Part shown: positions 45,411-55,769 of the stretch, in pieces
Layout of the letters: the number at the start of each line of letters is the position of its first letter
Numbering within the stretch: position 1 is the stretch's first letter
NCBI GenBank assembly: GCA_916613615.1
Contig: OU744731.1
Span: 58,720,289-58,784,288 of the forward strand
DNA length: 64,000 bases
Direction: 5' to 3'
Source: Steromphala cineraria
Taxonomy: Eukaryota > Mollusca > Gastropoda > Trochida > Trochidae
Program-made: the position numbers and the translations under genes
The notes under the pieces: model-generated
Told to the model about the DNA's origin: nothing
The model's database searches: none
What the model saw: the letters and a program-made list of their open reading frames with translations, nothing else

Positions 45411-45710
45411 TGGTTCAATTTGAAATACAATGCATTCAACCTAAATGGAGCAGTAATAATTCAAATATGGAATGTAAAGTTTAGCCATGCGATTCCTTTT
45501 TCTCACACAAAATGAATAAAAGGTGTTCACAAAATATGGCTCTCAATGGATTTTATGTGAATCTTCATACTTCGTCCTCTGACTATGACTGATTGACTGG
45601 TGTCATGAGTTTTTTTGACACTATCAAAAATACATAAAGGATTAACGTACACTTATAAGTGAAATATTCATAACATAAAATTATCAAAAATCGTGCTACT
45701 GCCCCTTTAA
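45347..45710 (-). mobile_element. TTAA MITE, copy 9
   Basis: Full-length reverse copy, CTCAAAGGGGCAGTAGCACG at left (TTAA mutated) and CGTGCTACTGCCCCTTTAA at right. Confidence 0.85.
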
Positions 45711-45719
45711 ATGTTAATG

Positions 45720-46420
45720 CTGTTTTCCTTCACGTGAATGATAGTTGTGTCTGACAAAAGGTCAACCAGAAAGGACGATACTGTGTAATATCATCAAAAG
45801 TGTCAAATCTATCTTATGAACACTGTTAACATTATCATTTATCCGTAGCATTATTAACCTGGGCATGAACGGCTGGAGAAAACTCCCTATTGAAGCTCGG
45901 TTTACATCCCCTTTGAATTGGACCACATTTGAAGTTATGAGGCAATAGTCTGCCCTCATGTTATTTTAGTAAAGATATTCTTTAAGGTAGTCTGGTTTGA
46001 TGCCAGTATCAAAAGATAAGAATGTATTTTTGTGTCAATTGGTCATTAGTGAACATAAGGTTTTTGAATCAATCTTTAGAAATCCTTTAAGGAGAAAGAG
46101 AAGAAACTGAAAGTAATAACCTTTGTCTTTCATACATTACTAGATATAATAGTTGTTTATTGACACTTAAGTAAGGATCAAATCGTCTTTACACAGATTT
46201 TCTGTCATGTCAATAGTCAGCGTCTTTACTATCACATTTTAAAAGCAGATCATCATTATATAAAAATGATTGAAGCACCTTTTTATATACAAGGTTTATT
46301 TGCAATTTTACTAGATTAAAGGACTTATACCTCTTCAGTTGAACAACATTTCAATATTTTAGAAAGCAAATCTTTCGTGAACATATCACATTCATCAAAC
46401 CAATTTTGCCATATCATAAA
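45720..46420. other. AT-rich DNA without supported gene
   Basis: No recognisable coding or repeat signal. Confidence 0.45.
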
Positions 46421-46429
46421 GAGTGGGCT

Positions 46430-46760
46430 ACTTTAGGCACAACCCTCAATTAGGGTCACTCATGTAAAGGTTATTTAACAATGCAGGAAGCTACGTGTGA
46501 CGCAGATTGGTTCTTACTGGTCACAATAACATAGGTGGCAGGCATTAGAGAGAAATTGACAGATACCAATAACGTCTGAAATACCAATAGGAAAGACAGA
46601 ATGGAAAGGATATACTAATTGCATTCGACACTTTTACATTACAGGATATTTACTTAGAGGTCAGCAAAATATATATCATTATGATATTTCAGCATAATAA
46701 TGTGTTTGTTCTTGCCTCAGTATAATATGTGAACGATTAAATGTCATCATAATATATTTG
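46430..46760 (-). repeat. interspersed repeat E, copy 2 (inverted)
   Basis: The reverse complement aligns with 8230-8575 (TAGGGTCACTCATG, TTATTTAACAATGCAGGAAG, TTTACATTACAGGATA and ATGATATTTCAGCATAA on this strand). Confidence 0.65.
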
Positions 46761-46900
46761 ATATTAAATATAATATCAAATAAAAATGAAAAACTTTTCT
46801 TACCATGTGCATTGATATTCAATCATGATTTTCTATTTCGGGTTGATAAATTTGCAAGAGTGATCAAGACCATCAATATAAAAAACTAATTAAAGGCAGG

Positions 46901-47386
46901 GTCATTGGATAGCTAAGAATATACAGCAGCAACGTAAAATCTGTTTTGCTATATGGCTCAGAATGCTGGAGAATCACACAGAGCGACCTACACAAAGTAG
47001 AAGTATTCCACACCACCAGCTTGAGAAAGATCCATAGAATATTCTGGCCCAACAAGATTTCAAATGCAAACCTACTAGAAAGGAGCAACTGCAAGAACAT
47101 CGCAGATGAAATCAAGCAAAGACGTTTCAGATGGCTTGGCCATGTCATGAGAATGCCCACAGAAAGAATGCCAAGAGTTGCACTGAACTGGACACCACCA
47201 GGGAAGAGGAAGCGTGGCAGACCTCGCACCACGTGGAGGAGAACTGTCAAGACAGAGCTGGAGGAAATGGGATTCACCTGGGGTCAAGCCCAGCACATGG
47301 CAAAGGACAGAGTAAAGTGGCGATCGCTTGTTACGGCCTTATGTCCCATCAGGGATGAAGAGGATAAGTAAGTAAAGTCATTGGAT
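46901..47386 (+). mobile_element. RTE-like LINE 3' end with 10-bp target duplication
   Basis: GTCATTGGAT lies at 46901-46910 and 47377-47386. The 466 bp between consists of the C-terminal coding end of a LINE and a short TAAG-type tail (GATAAGTAAGTAAA). It is a clean 5'-truncated target-primed insertion. Confidence 0.85.
46913..47371 (+). CDS. non-LTR retrotransposon C-terminal fragment (RTE-like)
   Basis: The frame is open from the insertion junction: YSSNVKSVLLYGSECWRIT, then HTTSLRKIHRIFWPNKISN, RRFRWLGHVMRMP, GKRKRGRPRTTWRRT and ending TALCPIRDEEDK. These are the conserved post-RT blocks of RTE-type and related LINE proteins (LYGSE.W, RWLGH..R, GRP..TW). RT and endonuclease domains are absent through 5' truncation. 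A Met start is not available; coding simply begins at the junction. No stops interrupt the 150 codons, and with the intact target duplication this points to recent insertion. Assignment to RTE rather than I/Nimb-type clades is from remembered motif similarity only. Confidence 0.85.
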   Translation, partial: LRIYSSNVKSVLLYGSECWRITQSDLHKVEVFHTTSLRKIHRIFWPNKISNANLLERSNCKNIADEIKQRRFRWLGHVMRMPTERMPRVALNWTPPGKRKRGRPRTTWRRTVKTELEEMGFTWGQAQHMAKDRVKWRSLVTALCPIRDEEDK

Positions 47387-47494
47387 TTGGACGTTACTAG
47401 GTTTATTGTTTTGATGAACTAGAATCCCTTTTCCATTATAGATACATGACATATATATCCTTGCTGTTGTTAAATCTTACTTTTTAAAGTTCAA

Positions 47495-47615
47495 CAAGAT
47501 ATGTTAGAACATCTCCTTTCAACAAATGAAGTAATCAGAGTAAGTGATGTTAGGAATACAGTAACGCTGTATCTCTATATAAAACACGCACGCTATGGAT
47601 GTATTCATGCATCAT
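47495..47615 (+). repeat. interspersed repeat B, copy 3 (partial)
   Basis: CTTTCAACAAATGAAGTAAT, then CAGAGTAAGTGATGTTAG, match the middle of repeat B; both ends are lost. Confidence 0.55.
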
Positions 47616-47626
47616 GCTTCTTTTCA

Positions 47627-47797
47627 TTAGCAAGAAAGAACGAAATCGCATTAATTGTATGGAATGGCAAGGTCAAATATCTCTTCACGGCCAATGTAAA
47701 GTTGCCAAGTATTGATGATAAAAATATTTGATACTCAAAGGGGCAGTAGCACGTTTTCAGGGGGAATATAAGGTGATGTCAGAAAAATTTAAACTAA
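47627..47797 (+). repeat. local duplication, copy 2
   Basis: Partner of 45240-45410, 2387 bp downstream. The MITE copy that follows has since lost ~80 bp (AAACTAA joined to GTTAAGCC). Confidence 0.9.
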
Positions 47798-48594
47798 GTT
47801 AAGCCATGCGATTTCTTTTCCTAACACAAAATGAACAAGCAAAAAAGTGAGCGTGGCTCACTCATACCCCCGACCGTGCATCCCTGACTAACTGAATTAC
47901 TTTTTACTTTCAATGTAGTCATCTCTTGCACAGCATTTGACCCCAAAGAGGAATTGAGAAAAATGACTTATCCAAAAAATGGAAGTTTGTAAAAAAAAAA
48001 AAACACACAAAAAACACTCATCAATTTTAGTATTGATTTGGCACTGCAACGCTCCTAGTATGGAAGAAGACATGGGCAAAATGTGAAAAGAATCAGACGA
48101 AACTTTTTTCCCGTAATAGGTCGGACAAATCTGATATTGGAAAATGACTAGGTTCAAAACATGGAAATTTGTAAAAAATTCAAATATTAACGAAATTTGC
48201 TGTTACTTCACACTGCACCCCTCCTAGTAGGGTAGAAGACATGTGCAAAATTTGAAATTAATCGGATAAATGGTTTTCCCGTAATAGGTCGGACAAAAAA
48301 TGTCCTCGGACGGACACACACACACGGACACACGGACACACACACAGACGGAATCGTTGGTATTACTAGATACCCCGGACCGTTGGTCGGGGGTATAATT
48401 AAAGGTGTTCACTAAAAATGGCCGGCAACGGATTTAATGTGAATATTCATGCTTTGTCCTCTGACTGTGGATGATTAGCTTGTGTAATGAGATTTTTGAC
48501 ACTGTCAAAATAATTCATTAAGACTTAACTTACAATTATCAGTGAAAAACTTGCAATATAAAATTATCCAAAAAACGTGCTACTGCCCCTTTAA
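47734..48594 (-). mobile_element. TTAA MITE, copy 10, interrupted
   Basis: Reverse copy beginning CTCAAAGGGGCAGTAGCACG and ending CGTGCTACTGCCCCTTTAA. It is interrupted at AATGAA/TTAAAGG by a 563-bp insertion (47836-48398). Confidence 0.8.
47836..48398. mobile_element. insertion with ATACCCCCGACC ends and internal duplication
   Basis: ATACCCCCGACC near the left end is mirrored by GGTCGGGGGTAT at the right end. Outside the left repeat is the palindrome GTGAGCGTGGCTCAC. Inside, CCCGTAATAGGTCGGACAAA-type text occurs at 48110 and 48278 (168 bp apart), with its flank CTCCTAGTA..GAAGACATG also duplicated. An ACAC/GGACACAC microsatellite lies at 48310-48350. No ORF is present. It looks like a non-autonomous TIR or foldback element; class uncertain. 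Confidence 0.65.
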
Positions 48595-48599
48595 GAGAG

Positions 48600-50000
48600 C
48601 GAGAAAGTCTGCCATTTTGACATTTTATAAAAACATAACAGCACAATCAAAGTATCAAGTGTACAATAAAAGTCAAGACAGGATTGTCCCCGTATGTTTT
48701 AAAACTGGCATCTACTTATTTCCCTTTCTTGTCACATCACCTTGTGATAAATGTTTTAACAGGCGTCAGAAGAAGAATCATTTTTCTTAAGTGAGAAAAA
48801 ACGTTAAATATTCAAACTTAAAAACACTCATTTCTACTTCCTGTCAATGCTTTGAACCTTATAGGATTGTTGTGTTCGGTGAAGACTTCTATATAAGAAA
48901 TAACTTCTTGTCAAACAAGCAAACAATAAGAAACACTCGTTTATGATTAAAACAATATAATTTAATCTTATTAAGAACCAATATTTAAATGTATGAATGA
49001 TAGGCTAACAAGAATTATTCATACAATTTTCAAATGATTCATACTAATAAATGAGAGAGTTCTATATTGCAGTCATTGGCGGCGAATAGTAATACCTAAT
49101 ATGTTATCTATATAGAATGTATCAATTTGTCATTTGAAAGCATACCAATTTATTATTGTTGTATCAGTCAAACTCTCAAGAGTGTTCCCGGTCTTGAGGC
49201 AATAAGGTCGATTTTAGGTATTGAACACGTAAAAATGTCTCTAAGTAACATACCGAACAAATGTGATTGTATATGTAACAATATAAGAATTTTGTATATC
49301 ATGCAAGTTAAAATTAACAACATACCTATAACAGTTGCTATGAAGTCAGATAATTAAGATTGTTTTGATGCCTTGATGAAGAGAACTTCATGACTTTTGA
49401 ACTAAAATTCTTTGTGTTAAATGTATTAATGCAGACTAGTGACTGAGAGGTTGTTCAACTCCACATTCAAGCAATGAGGTGAGGTAGTGTCACTCTTCTT
49501 TGTTCAATAGTACAGTTGCCCTGAACGTACCATGATCTAACCTCTGTTTGAACGAGACGAGGTCCCGGGCATGATCCCCTAGCGGCGAACATCAACTCAA
49601 TCAATGTCAACCAAATATAACTTTCAGCACATGAATGGTTGTTGTTGTCAGCGAGTCCTTTTCAGTTGACAAAATTATTGCTCTTTACCATCGTCGCTGA
49701 TTTCACAACTCATTTTTATTGCATCCACATGGCTTCTCCTTCTTTAGACTGGAAGCTTATTCAAACAGGTTGGATAAAGGTGACCTAAATTACCTTTATG
49801 GGTAGAGAAAGTGGACTCAAAACCTAGGTAGAGTAAACCATTATAAAGCAAATAACCTGTAAATCATTGCATATCACTCAAATATTATTTTTAAAATTAA
49901 TTACAAAGCATTACCGTATGCTTATAGGGTCATTGTCAATACATATTCGACCCCTTACCTAATCTTATTCTAGATAACCTAGATACCTTAGTTGAAAAAG
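48600..50000. other. AT-rich DNA without supported gene
   Basis: Short frames only. A GC-richer patch near 49540-49600 (GAACGAGACGAGGTCCCGGG) has no recognisable identity. Confidence 0.45.
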
Positions 50001-50004
50001 GAAA

Positions 50005-50215
50005 ACAATGAGTAAGTGAGTTCGAGTTTAAATGTTGTCAGCAATATATCAGACGTGGAGATCCCCTCAAAGGAGAGAAGACAGATTGCCTCACGTAACC
50101 TCTTTCACATTAACTAGCTACCTTGGTGGAAAAGAGTGAGTTGTCAGCAATATTTCAGCTGTATGTGCCATCCAATGGCAAGAGAGAGCAGGCAGATTGT
50201 CACGCTTCCGTCTAT
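50005..50215 (+). repeat. two diverged copies of a mollusc-type interspersed repeat
   Basis: GAGTAAGTGAGTT..GTCAGCAATATATCAGACGTG and GAGTGAGTTGTCAGCAATAT..CAGCTGTATG are two versions of one motif. I recall 'TGAGTGAGTTT...CAGCAATATTCCAGC' repeats as frequent in gastropods. Class is SINE-like by memory only. Confidence 0.45.
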
Positions 50216-50298
50216 TACAAATACATGTAACACAGTAACCTTAGCTGGAAATAAAAAACAATTAGAGTTAGCATCTATGTGATTCTTTTGCAGTCTCT

Positions 50299-50874
50299 TT
50301 GCCTAGCCTCTGTTGTTTCAAAGAAAGAAAAACAAGGATAACGACACGTACACAGGGGAATATTCTTCAAAATGTCGGACTTTCTTATATCTGGCAAAAT
50401 CAAAACTTCCCCAGCGTCCACTGGTTAAAACATCATGTAAAGATTTCACTAATTGACCAGTTCAAACAATCATGGTTTTCTGATGCTCAAAATTCTTCGA
50501 AAGGGAAATATTATCATTTATATAAAACCTCACTCACTTTAGAGTCGTATCTTTTAGATCTCCCATCAAAATTTCGTACCTGGTTAACAAAATTAAGAAC
50601 ATCTAATCATAGATTACCAATAGAAACGGGAAGATGGTTAAATATAACGGAGGCAAATAGAACATGTACACTTTGTAAAAAACATGTTATTTGTGACGAA
50701 TATCATATTATTTTATCATGTACGCATCTTATTGATGAACGGAAAAAGATACTTCCCACCTACTTCTGTACGAACCCACATGTGAACAAATTTATCTCAC
50801 TTATGAAATCAGATTATAACCCGCTTGTATTCAAACTATCACATTTTACTAAAACTGCTCTAAGTCTTTTCTAA
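50299..50874 (+). CDS. LINE C-terminal fragment with Cys/His motif
   Basis: A 191-residue open frame. Blocks KFRTWLTKLRTSNHRLPIET and GRWLNI, then CTLCKKHVICDEYHIILSC, form the Cys-x2-Cys...His-x4-Cys knuckle that closes many invertebrate LINE ORF2 proteins. The protein ends at 50874, 76 bp before a TTCTG pentanucleotide tail preceded by AATAAAAT, so this is the 3' terminus of a non-LTR element. RT and endonuclease are absent. The first ~25 residues probably come from flanking DNA, since the Met at 50299 has no family counterpart; the true junction is likely near 50345. There are no internal stops. The clade cannot be fixed from this part. Confidence 0.75.
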   Translation: MPSLCCFKERKTRITTRTQGNILQNVGLSYIWQNQNFPSVHWLKHHVKISLIDQFKQSWFSDAQNSSKGKYYHLYKTSLTLESYLLDLPSKFRTWLTKLRTSNHRLPIETGRWLNITEANRTCTLCKKHVICDEYHIILSCTHLIDERKKILPTYFCTNPHVNKFISLMKSDYNPLVFKLSHFTKTALSLF

Positions 50875-50949
50875 ACCAAATATATTGTATATCATGAACG
50901 ATTACTTGTATGTTCTCTATATCATTCTGTATGATTCATGAGAATAAAA

Positions 50950-50982
50950 TTCTGTTCTGTTCTGTTCTGTTCTGTTCTGTTC
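50950..50982 (+). repeat. TTCTG pentanucleotide tail
   Basis: Six tandem TTCTG units directly after AATAAAA, forming the 3' tail of the LINE fragment at 50299-50874. Confidence 0.9.
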
Positions 50983-50999
50983 GGCATAATGACCAATCC

Positions 51000-53900
51000 C
51001 ATAATCCTACAGATTAAGTGAGCTGTCGAGGCTTTGTTACTCTCAGGGTTGAAACGAGAGAAGATGACACAAATCCACTGACTTCAACGGACAACAATAA
51101 TGACAGATTTATTATTGCTGACTCTCACTCTCTGCTTTTCTTGTCTTGAGATGGAATGAAACTGTGAAAGAAAATAAACTGATATGATAAAAGAAGTTTA
51201 AATATATCTCCTATTGTGAGCCGTATCAATAAAAGTTTCTAGAAATCAGACAAGTTCCGTAAAATTGCTCTTGGACTCAAATTCATGAAGAAACTTCATT
51301 GATCAAAATGTAAAGATATGATCTAAAGAGAAATAAGATTCTGGTCATTCATGCTAAAACTAAATAAAATACTTTCGCAAGCGGCAAAATCAAATGCCTT
51401 TCAATATAACCAAACAAGTTATCTCTGCATCTTTGAGTCATATCATTGGCTGGTTAAAGAGCTGTGTCAGATCTGAAAATAATTTCCATGCAGGATGAAG
51501 GTTTGTGAAAAGTCTGAACTAATGACTGATTTGTAACGAATATGGATTTCCTGACTAAATGAATCATCATCATCCAGCTATATCGGCGTAATTGACTGCG
51601 TTTAAATGCTTCAACCTTTACCCTGATATTCATCCAGTTTGTATTGCTTTACATAGCAAGCCAATCAAATGATGCCATTTCACTGATACCAGCAAACTGG
51701 TTCCCGGGCCTCGTTCTTCGTAGTATGATTAAAATCTGCCAATGGGAGTGATATTATATTTTATTTCTCATCTTCCACTTTACGCTTCTTCTAATTTCGC
51801 AAGTAGCGTTCTATAAGATTTTCCCAAAAGGCACTGGTAGGTAACGGTGTACGGAGTTGGTAATAGTTTGGTTGAAAACAGACGGGCGATAAATGATGCT
51901 GAGTAGCCAGCCTTCAGCGATACGAAAGCTTTTGTTGGGTGAATATCAGGGGATAGGTTTGAGCATTTGGACATATATTATCATTAACCATTGACATATG
52001 TCACATACATTATTTTTCTGAAATCTTTTTAAAAATTGGTTTTCAACTCAAATGCATATGATGGAATAATCACAGTGAATAAACAGCAGCATCGGTGTCC
52101 ATTTACCCTTTCATTAAAGAAGATTGACAACAGCAAAGTTGAATGCCAAATAAGTACACGTAGGTTGAATTAAGAGAGACCAAGGGAATACAGATGTCAC
52201 CAAGTTTGATCTTTATAAAGCAGGTGCCACTGATCATCAATTAGAGATAGGAAGGAGACTATTTACAATCGTGACGTACTTTGAGTTACAAATTAACCAC
52301 TTGATTTTCAACTCAACATGGTTCCTTTGCCAAATGAGAACTGCAATGTAGTCGTAGTGGTCAAAGGAATATCATTATCAGGATTTGTGGTAGTAAGTGC
52401 CTTTGATTCAATTCAGAGACACTGTACAATGAAAATATCTCAATATCTTTCAATTAATTTTGGAATTTCAAGAAATTAAACAAAAAATATGTACACAACA
52501 TCGTTAACTAGTTTGACGAATGCTAGAAAGTAAAGTTTTTTTATCTGATCTCAAAAAGGAAACATCACCATTTCTAAACTGAAATATCTAATATTGATGT
52601 TATCAGTTTAGTTGGCATTGGCATAGTTGGAACCTAAACATGTATGTTTTAAACATTTAATTGAGCAACATTCATGCTTTTTGCAAAAAATGCAAAAATA
52701 TCTTCATCTGGTCACCTTTGCGCTAGTGCTAAGTCATAAGACACAAAGTTTTGTTACTGTCCATAATGTATATTTAAGGGGAAAAAATCTCTTAAAACCT
52801 GCAGACGGCATATCTAAAATGTTGTGAATCCAAAAATAAGCAACAACTATCCTTTTCACAAGAATTGCCATTGTTCTTTCATCTCTAATTGTAACTCTAT
52901 ACATTGAGGTTGTGTGGATTTCTGACAACCCTGACCCACAATAAAGAGTTGTGTCTTCACTGTGTTAGCCGATATCTGTAACGTAAGATCAACGATAACG
53001 CTGTCTCTTAGTGACGTCACGGATAGTACACATCAAACGACAGCATGTTGTAATGTTCACATGTACTCAAGAAGCTTGGTCATATTTAATCAAAGCTCGA
53101 CAACTGCTCAATTGATAGTTATTGGTCATTTTTACATTAACATAAAGCTAATTTCATTTGAGATTACCATGCATAGATAAGATTATCTCCAAATCTTAAG
53201 CTCTAAATGGTCGTCACCGAGTGTATGACTCATAGATATTCAAAATGACGTTAGACTTAATCCAAAATCCCACTTCAATGCAGATTTAGGCTTGACGCTT
53301 GAACTTCTTCGTCACATACAACAGTTTTGGAAGTAATGGAACGCAATCTAGATCTATTTATACCTACTGCTTATATAACACTTTGAAGTAATTGTTTTGC
53401 AAACATTATTTCAACGAAGGTTTGGTCACCCTACATTTTGACCTTTTCTTACTTCAGATTAGTCAAGTGCAAAAATGGTTAGAAACTCATTTAGGACACA
53501 ACATTCATTAGCTGAACTAATGTGATGTTGAATTTTTATTTACTACAATTGATTACACGATAATGATAACTGACGCTGATAATTGATATAATAATAGTGG
53601 AAGATTCTAATTTCTTATTACGTTTGCTTTCTTTATCAAAGGATTGAAGAAATAACATAATATTATTCACTCATTAACTTAACTAAAAACAGGAAAAGTA
53701 ATTTGAATCATGGATAATGACATATTTTCAAAACGTTGGTTAATTCAATAATACTTGTGATACTGAGAATAGGAAATCTGAGGATTTCTAGTCTGGAATT
53801 TGAAATGTCAAAGACAACACACACAAACAACCTCATTATTCCAGTTTCCTGACGTGTCCACCATCTGAAGACTCGAGTGTCTGTTAGAGTCTGCAATCAT

Positions 53901-54950
53901 CAATATTATCATCAAGAAAACGTCTTGTTATGATGTTAACCTACGTCTGTAATATTTGCTTGGTTTCTGTTTCTCTTTCTTACGGTTGATTACAATGAAA
54001 ATCTTTGATTGTTTTTAGGTTTGTATATTTCCATGTTTCGCATGTCTTAAATTATTAACAGAAAAACATAAATAGTAGAGATATCATTATTCATTTCGTG
54101 TTTTACAAATAATTGAATTATTAACATATTGCTCCATATTTATCCTTTTTCCACCAATAGAAAAGATTATTTTCATATTTTTAAAACTGGACAGGAAGAG
54201 ACTGAACCGTAGGAAGTCTTTTACAGTTTTCAAGTGCATTGTTCTATAGATTCTTAATCTGTTCACAAGCATTCTTTTCATATTTGAAACGATGCTCCTG
54301 TGAAAAGAAAGAAGTTGTTCATCAATGGCATATCCTTTGTCTTCTTGAGGTTTCCGTTTTGTAAATGAACGAAAATGCCAATTGAAATTAATTCCCACAT
54401 TTTCACTTGAAGAAAAGGATAGTTATTGCCAATAAATACCATAATATATATATTTTTCTAAAGTTATCCTCCTTTAACTAATCAATAATCAGATGACAGC
54501 ACATTAACATTTTCGCTGTAGTAGATGACCTTTATTTAGGACTGTTTAATGAGAAGATAATCCATTTAAAATGGTAAAAGTATCAGCATTAAACTGTAAA
54601 AGTACAGTTATTAGGTAATCCATTCCAAAGGAACCAAACACAGTACAAAATCTTTTTTCAGTTTGATCTTTTTCTCTCCTCGATATTTCTTTCTAGTTTA
54701 TGAAAAATATAAAAAGGGATAAGATATTTCTCATGAAATAAGATTACTTTGATTTATATAAAAAATTTGGTTCTTTGTGTCCTGTAATTTACCAATACAA
54801 ACAACTTTATGAATGCAAGGATTAAGGATATTATTATATCTGTGACCTAAATTGATATTATCTTTCTAGAATATTTGCTTCAGAGTTAATGAAATTCTTG
54901 AGATGTAGGTTAGTGTTTGAGGCACTACCGAATGTTTACTCAATACTTGA
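51000..54950. other. AT-rich DNA without supported gene
   Basis: No domain is recognisable in any frame. The 103-residue minus frame at 54087-54398 and the 64-residue minus frame at 51780-51974 show no motif I know and may be chance. A TGACGTCA palindrome lies at 53013-53020. Confidence 0.45.
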
Positions 54951-54965
54951 AGGTCAACTTTATTA

Positions 54966-55500
54966 AACGCGCGGCGGGGGATATAGAATTCAGCTCCGTA
55001 CGTCCGTACGTCCGTACGTCCGTACGTCTGTACGTCCGTCCGTCCCGCTTCTTGGTAGCGCGATATCTAATGAACCACTCAACCTAAAAATTTCAAACTT
55101 GGTACCAGTCTTCATCTGGGAAATACGCAGACCTGAAAAGTTTTTGGTGACCTTGACCTCATTTTCAAGGTCGCAACGAGACTTTGACCAGTTTTGAATA
55201 TGTTGTTAGCAATATATCTTATAAACCACTCAACCTAGAATCTTTAAACTTGGTACCAGTCTTCATCTGGGGAATACACAGACCTGAAAAGTTTTCGGTG
55301 ACATTGACGTCATTTTCAAGGTCATGGCGAGACTTTGACCAGATTTGAAAATGTTGTTAGCATCATATCTCATGAACCCATTAACCTTGAGTCTTCACGG
55401 GGGGCATAGTATCCAGCTCTGTACGTCCGTCCGTCCCGCTTCTTGTTGTTAACATCAATTTGCGGCGGGGGATCTTGTCACCTTTGTGACAAATACTTGT
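54966..55500 (+). repeat. GGCGGGGG-bounded repeat with 151-bp tandem units
   Basis: It opens GCGGCGGGGGATATAGAATT and closes GCGGCGGGGGATCTTGTCAC. After a TACGTCCG octanucleotide run (55003-55043), a unit starting AACCACTCAACCT repeats at 55073, 55224 and (partial) 55375. Units contain CTTGGTACCAGTCTTCATCT and TTTTCAAGGTC. It resembles a repeat class I recall from molluscs and other invertebrates. Confidence 0.8.
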
Positions 55501-55544
55501 TCTGAGATGATAAAATTTACAGTAGTGTGAAATAGTTCCTATAC

Positions 55545-55680
55545 CCCTCACGCGTGTGACACGGGTGATCACACCAGTCACTCACGCGTTGGCCATGCCA
55601 GACGATGCGTGTGTAACCAGTGAGCAACCAGTGTCTGACGGGTTGGCCACCAGTGGCTCACGCGTGGTCGACCTTAACGG
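55545..55680. repeat. GC-rich patch with CACGCGT repeats
   Basis: CTCACGCGT occurs three times together with ACCAGTG and TTGGCCA words, making an imperfect short repeat in otherwise AT-rich DNA. It has unusually many CpG sites. Function unknown. Confidence 0.6.
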
Positions 55681-55769
55681 ATAACCGAGTCTCTGGTCAT
55701 CCAAGTGAGGAGTTACTTCCCTTCAATAAGAGAAGTTATTAGTCAGTTGGATATAGTGGAAATATCCCC

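Noticed and set aside
46873..47296. Minus-strand frames opposite the RTE-like fragment
   Set aside because: They are shadows of the plus-strand LINE coding sequence.
54087..54398. 103-residue minus-strand frame
   Set aside because: Basic and without stops, but no family resemblance, splice context or repeat support; kept only as a remark.
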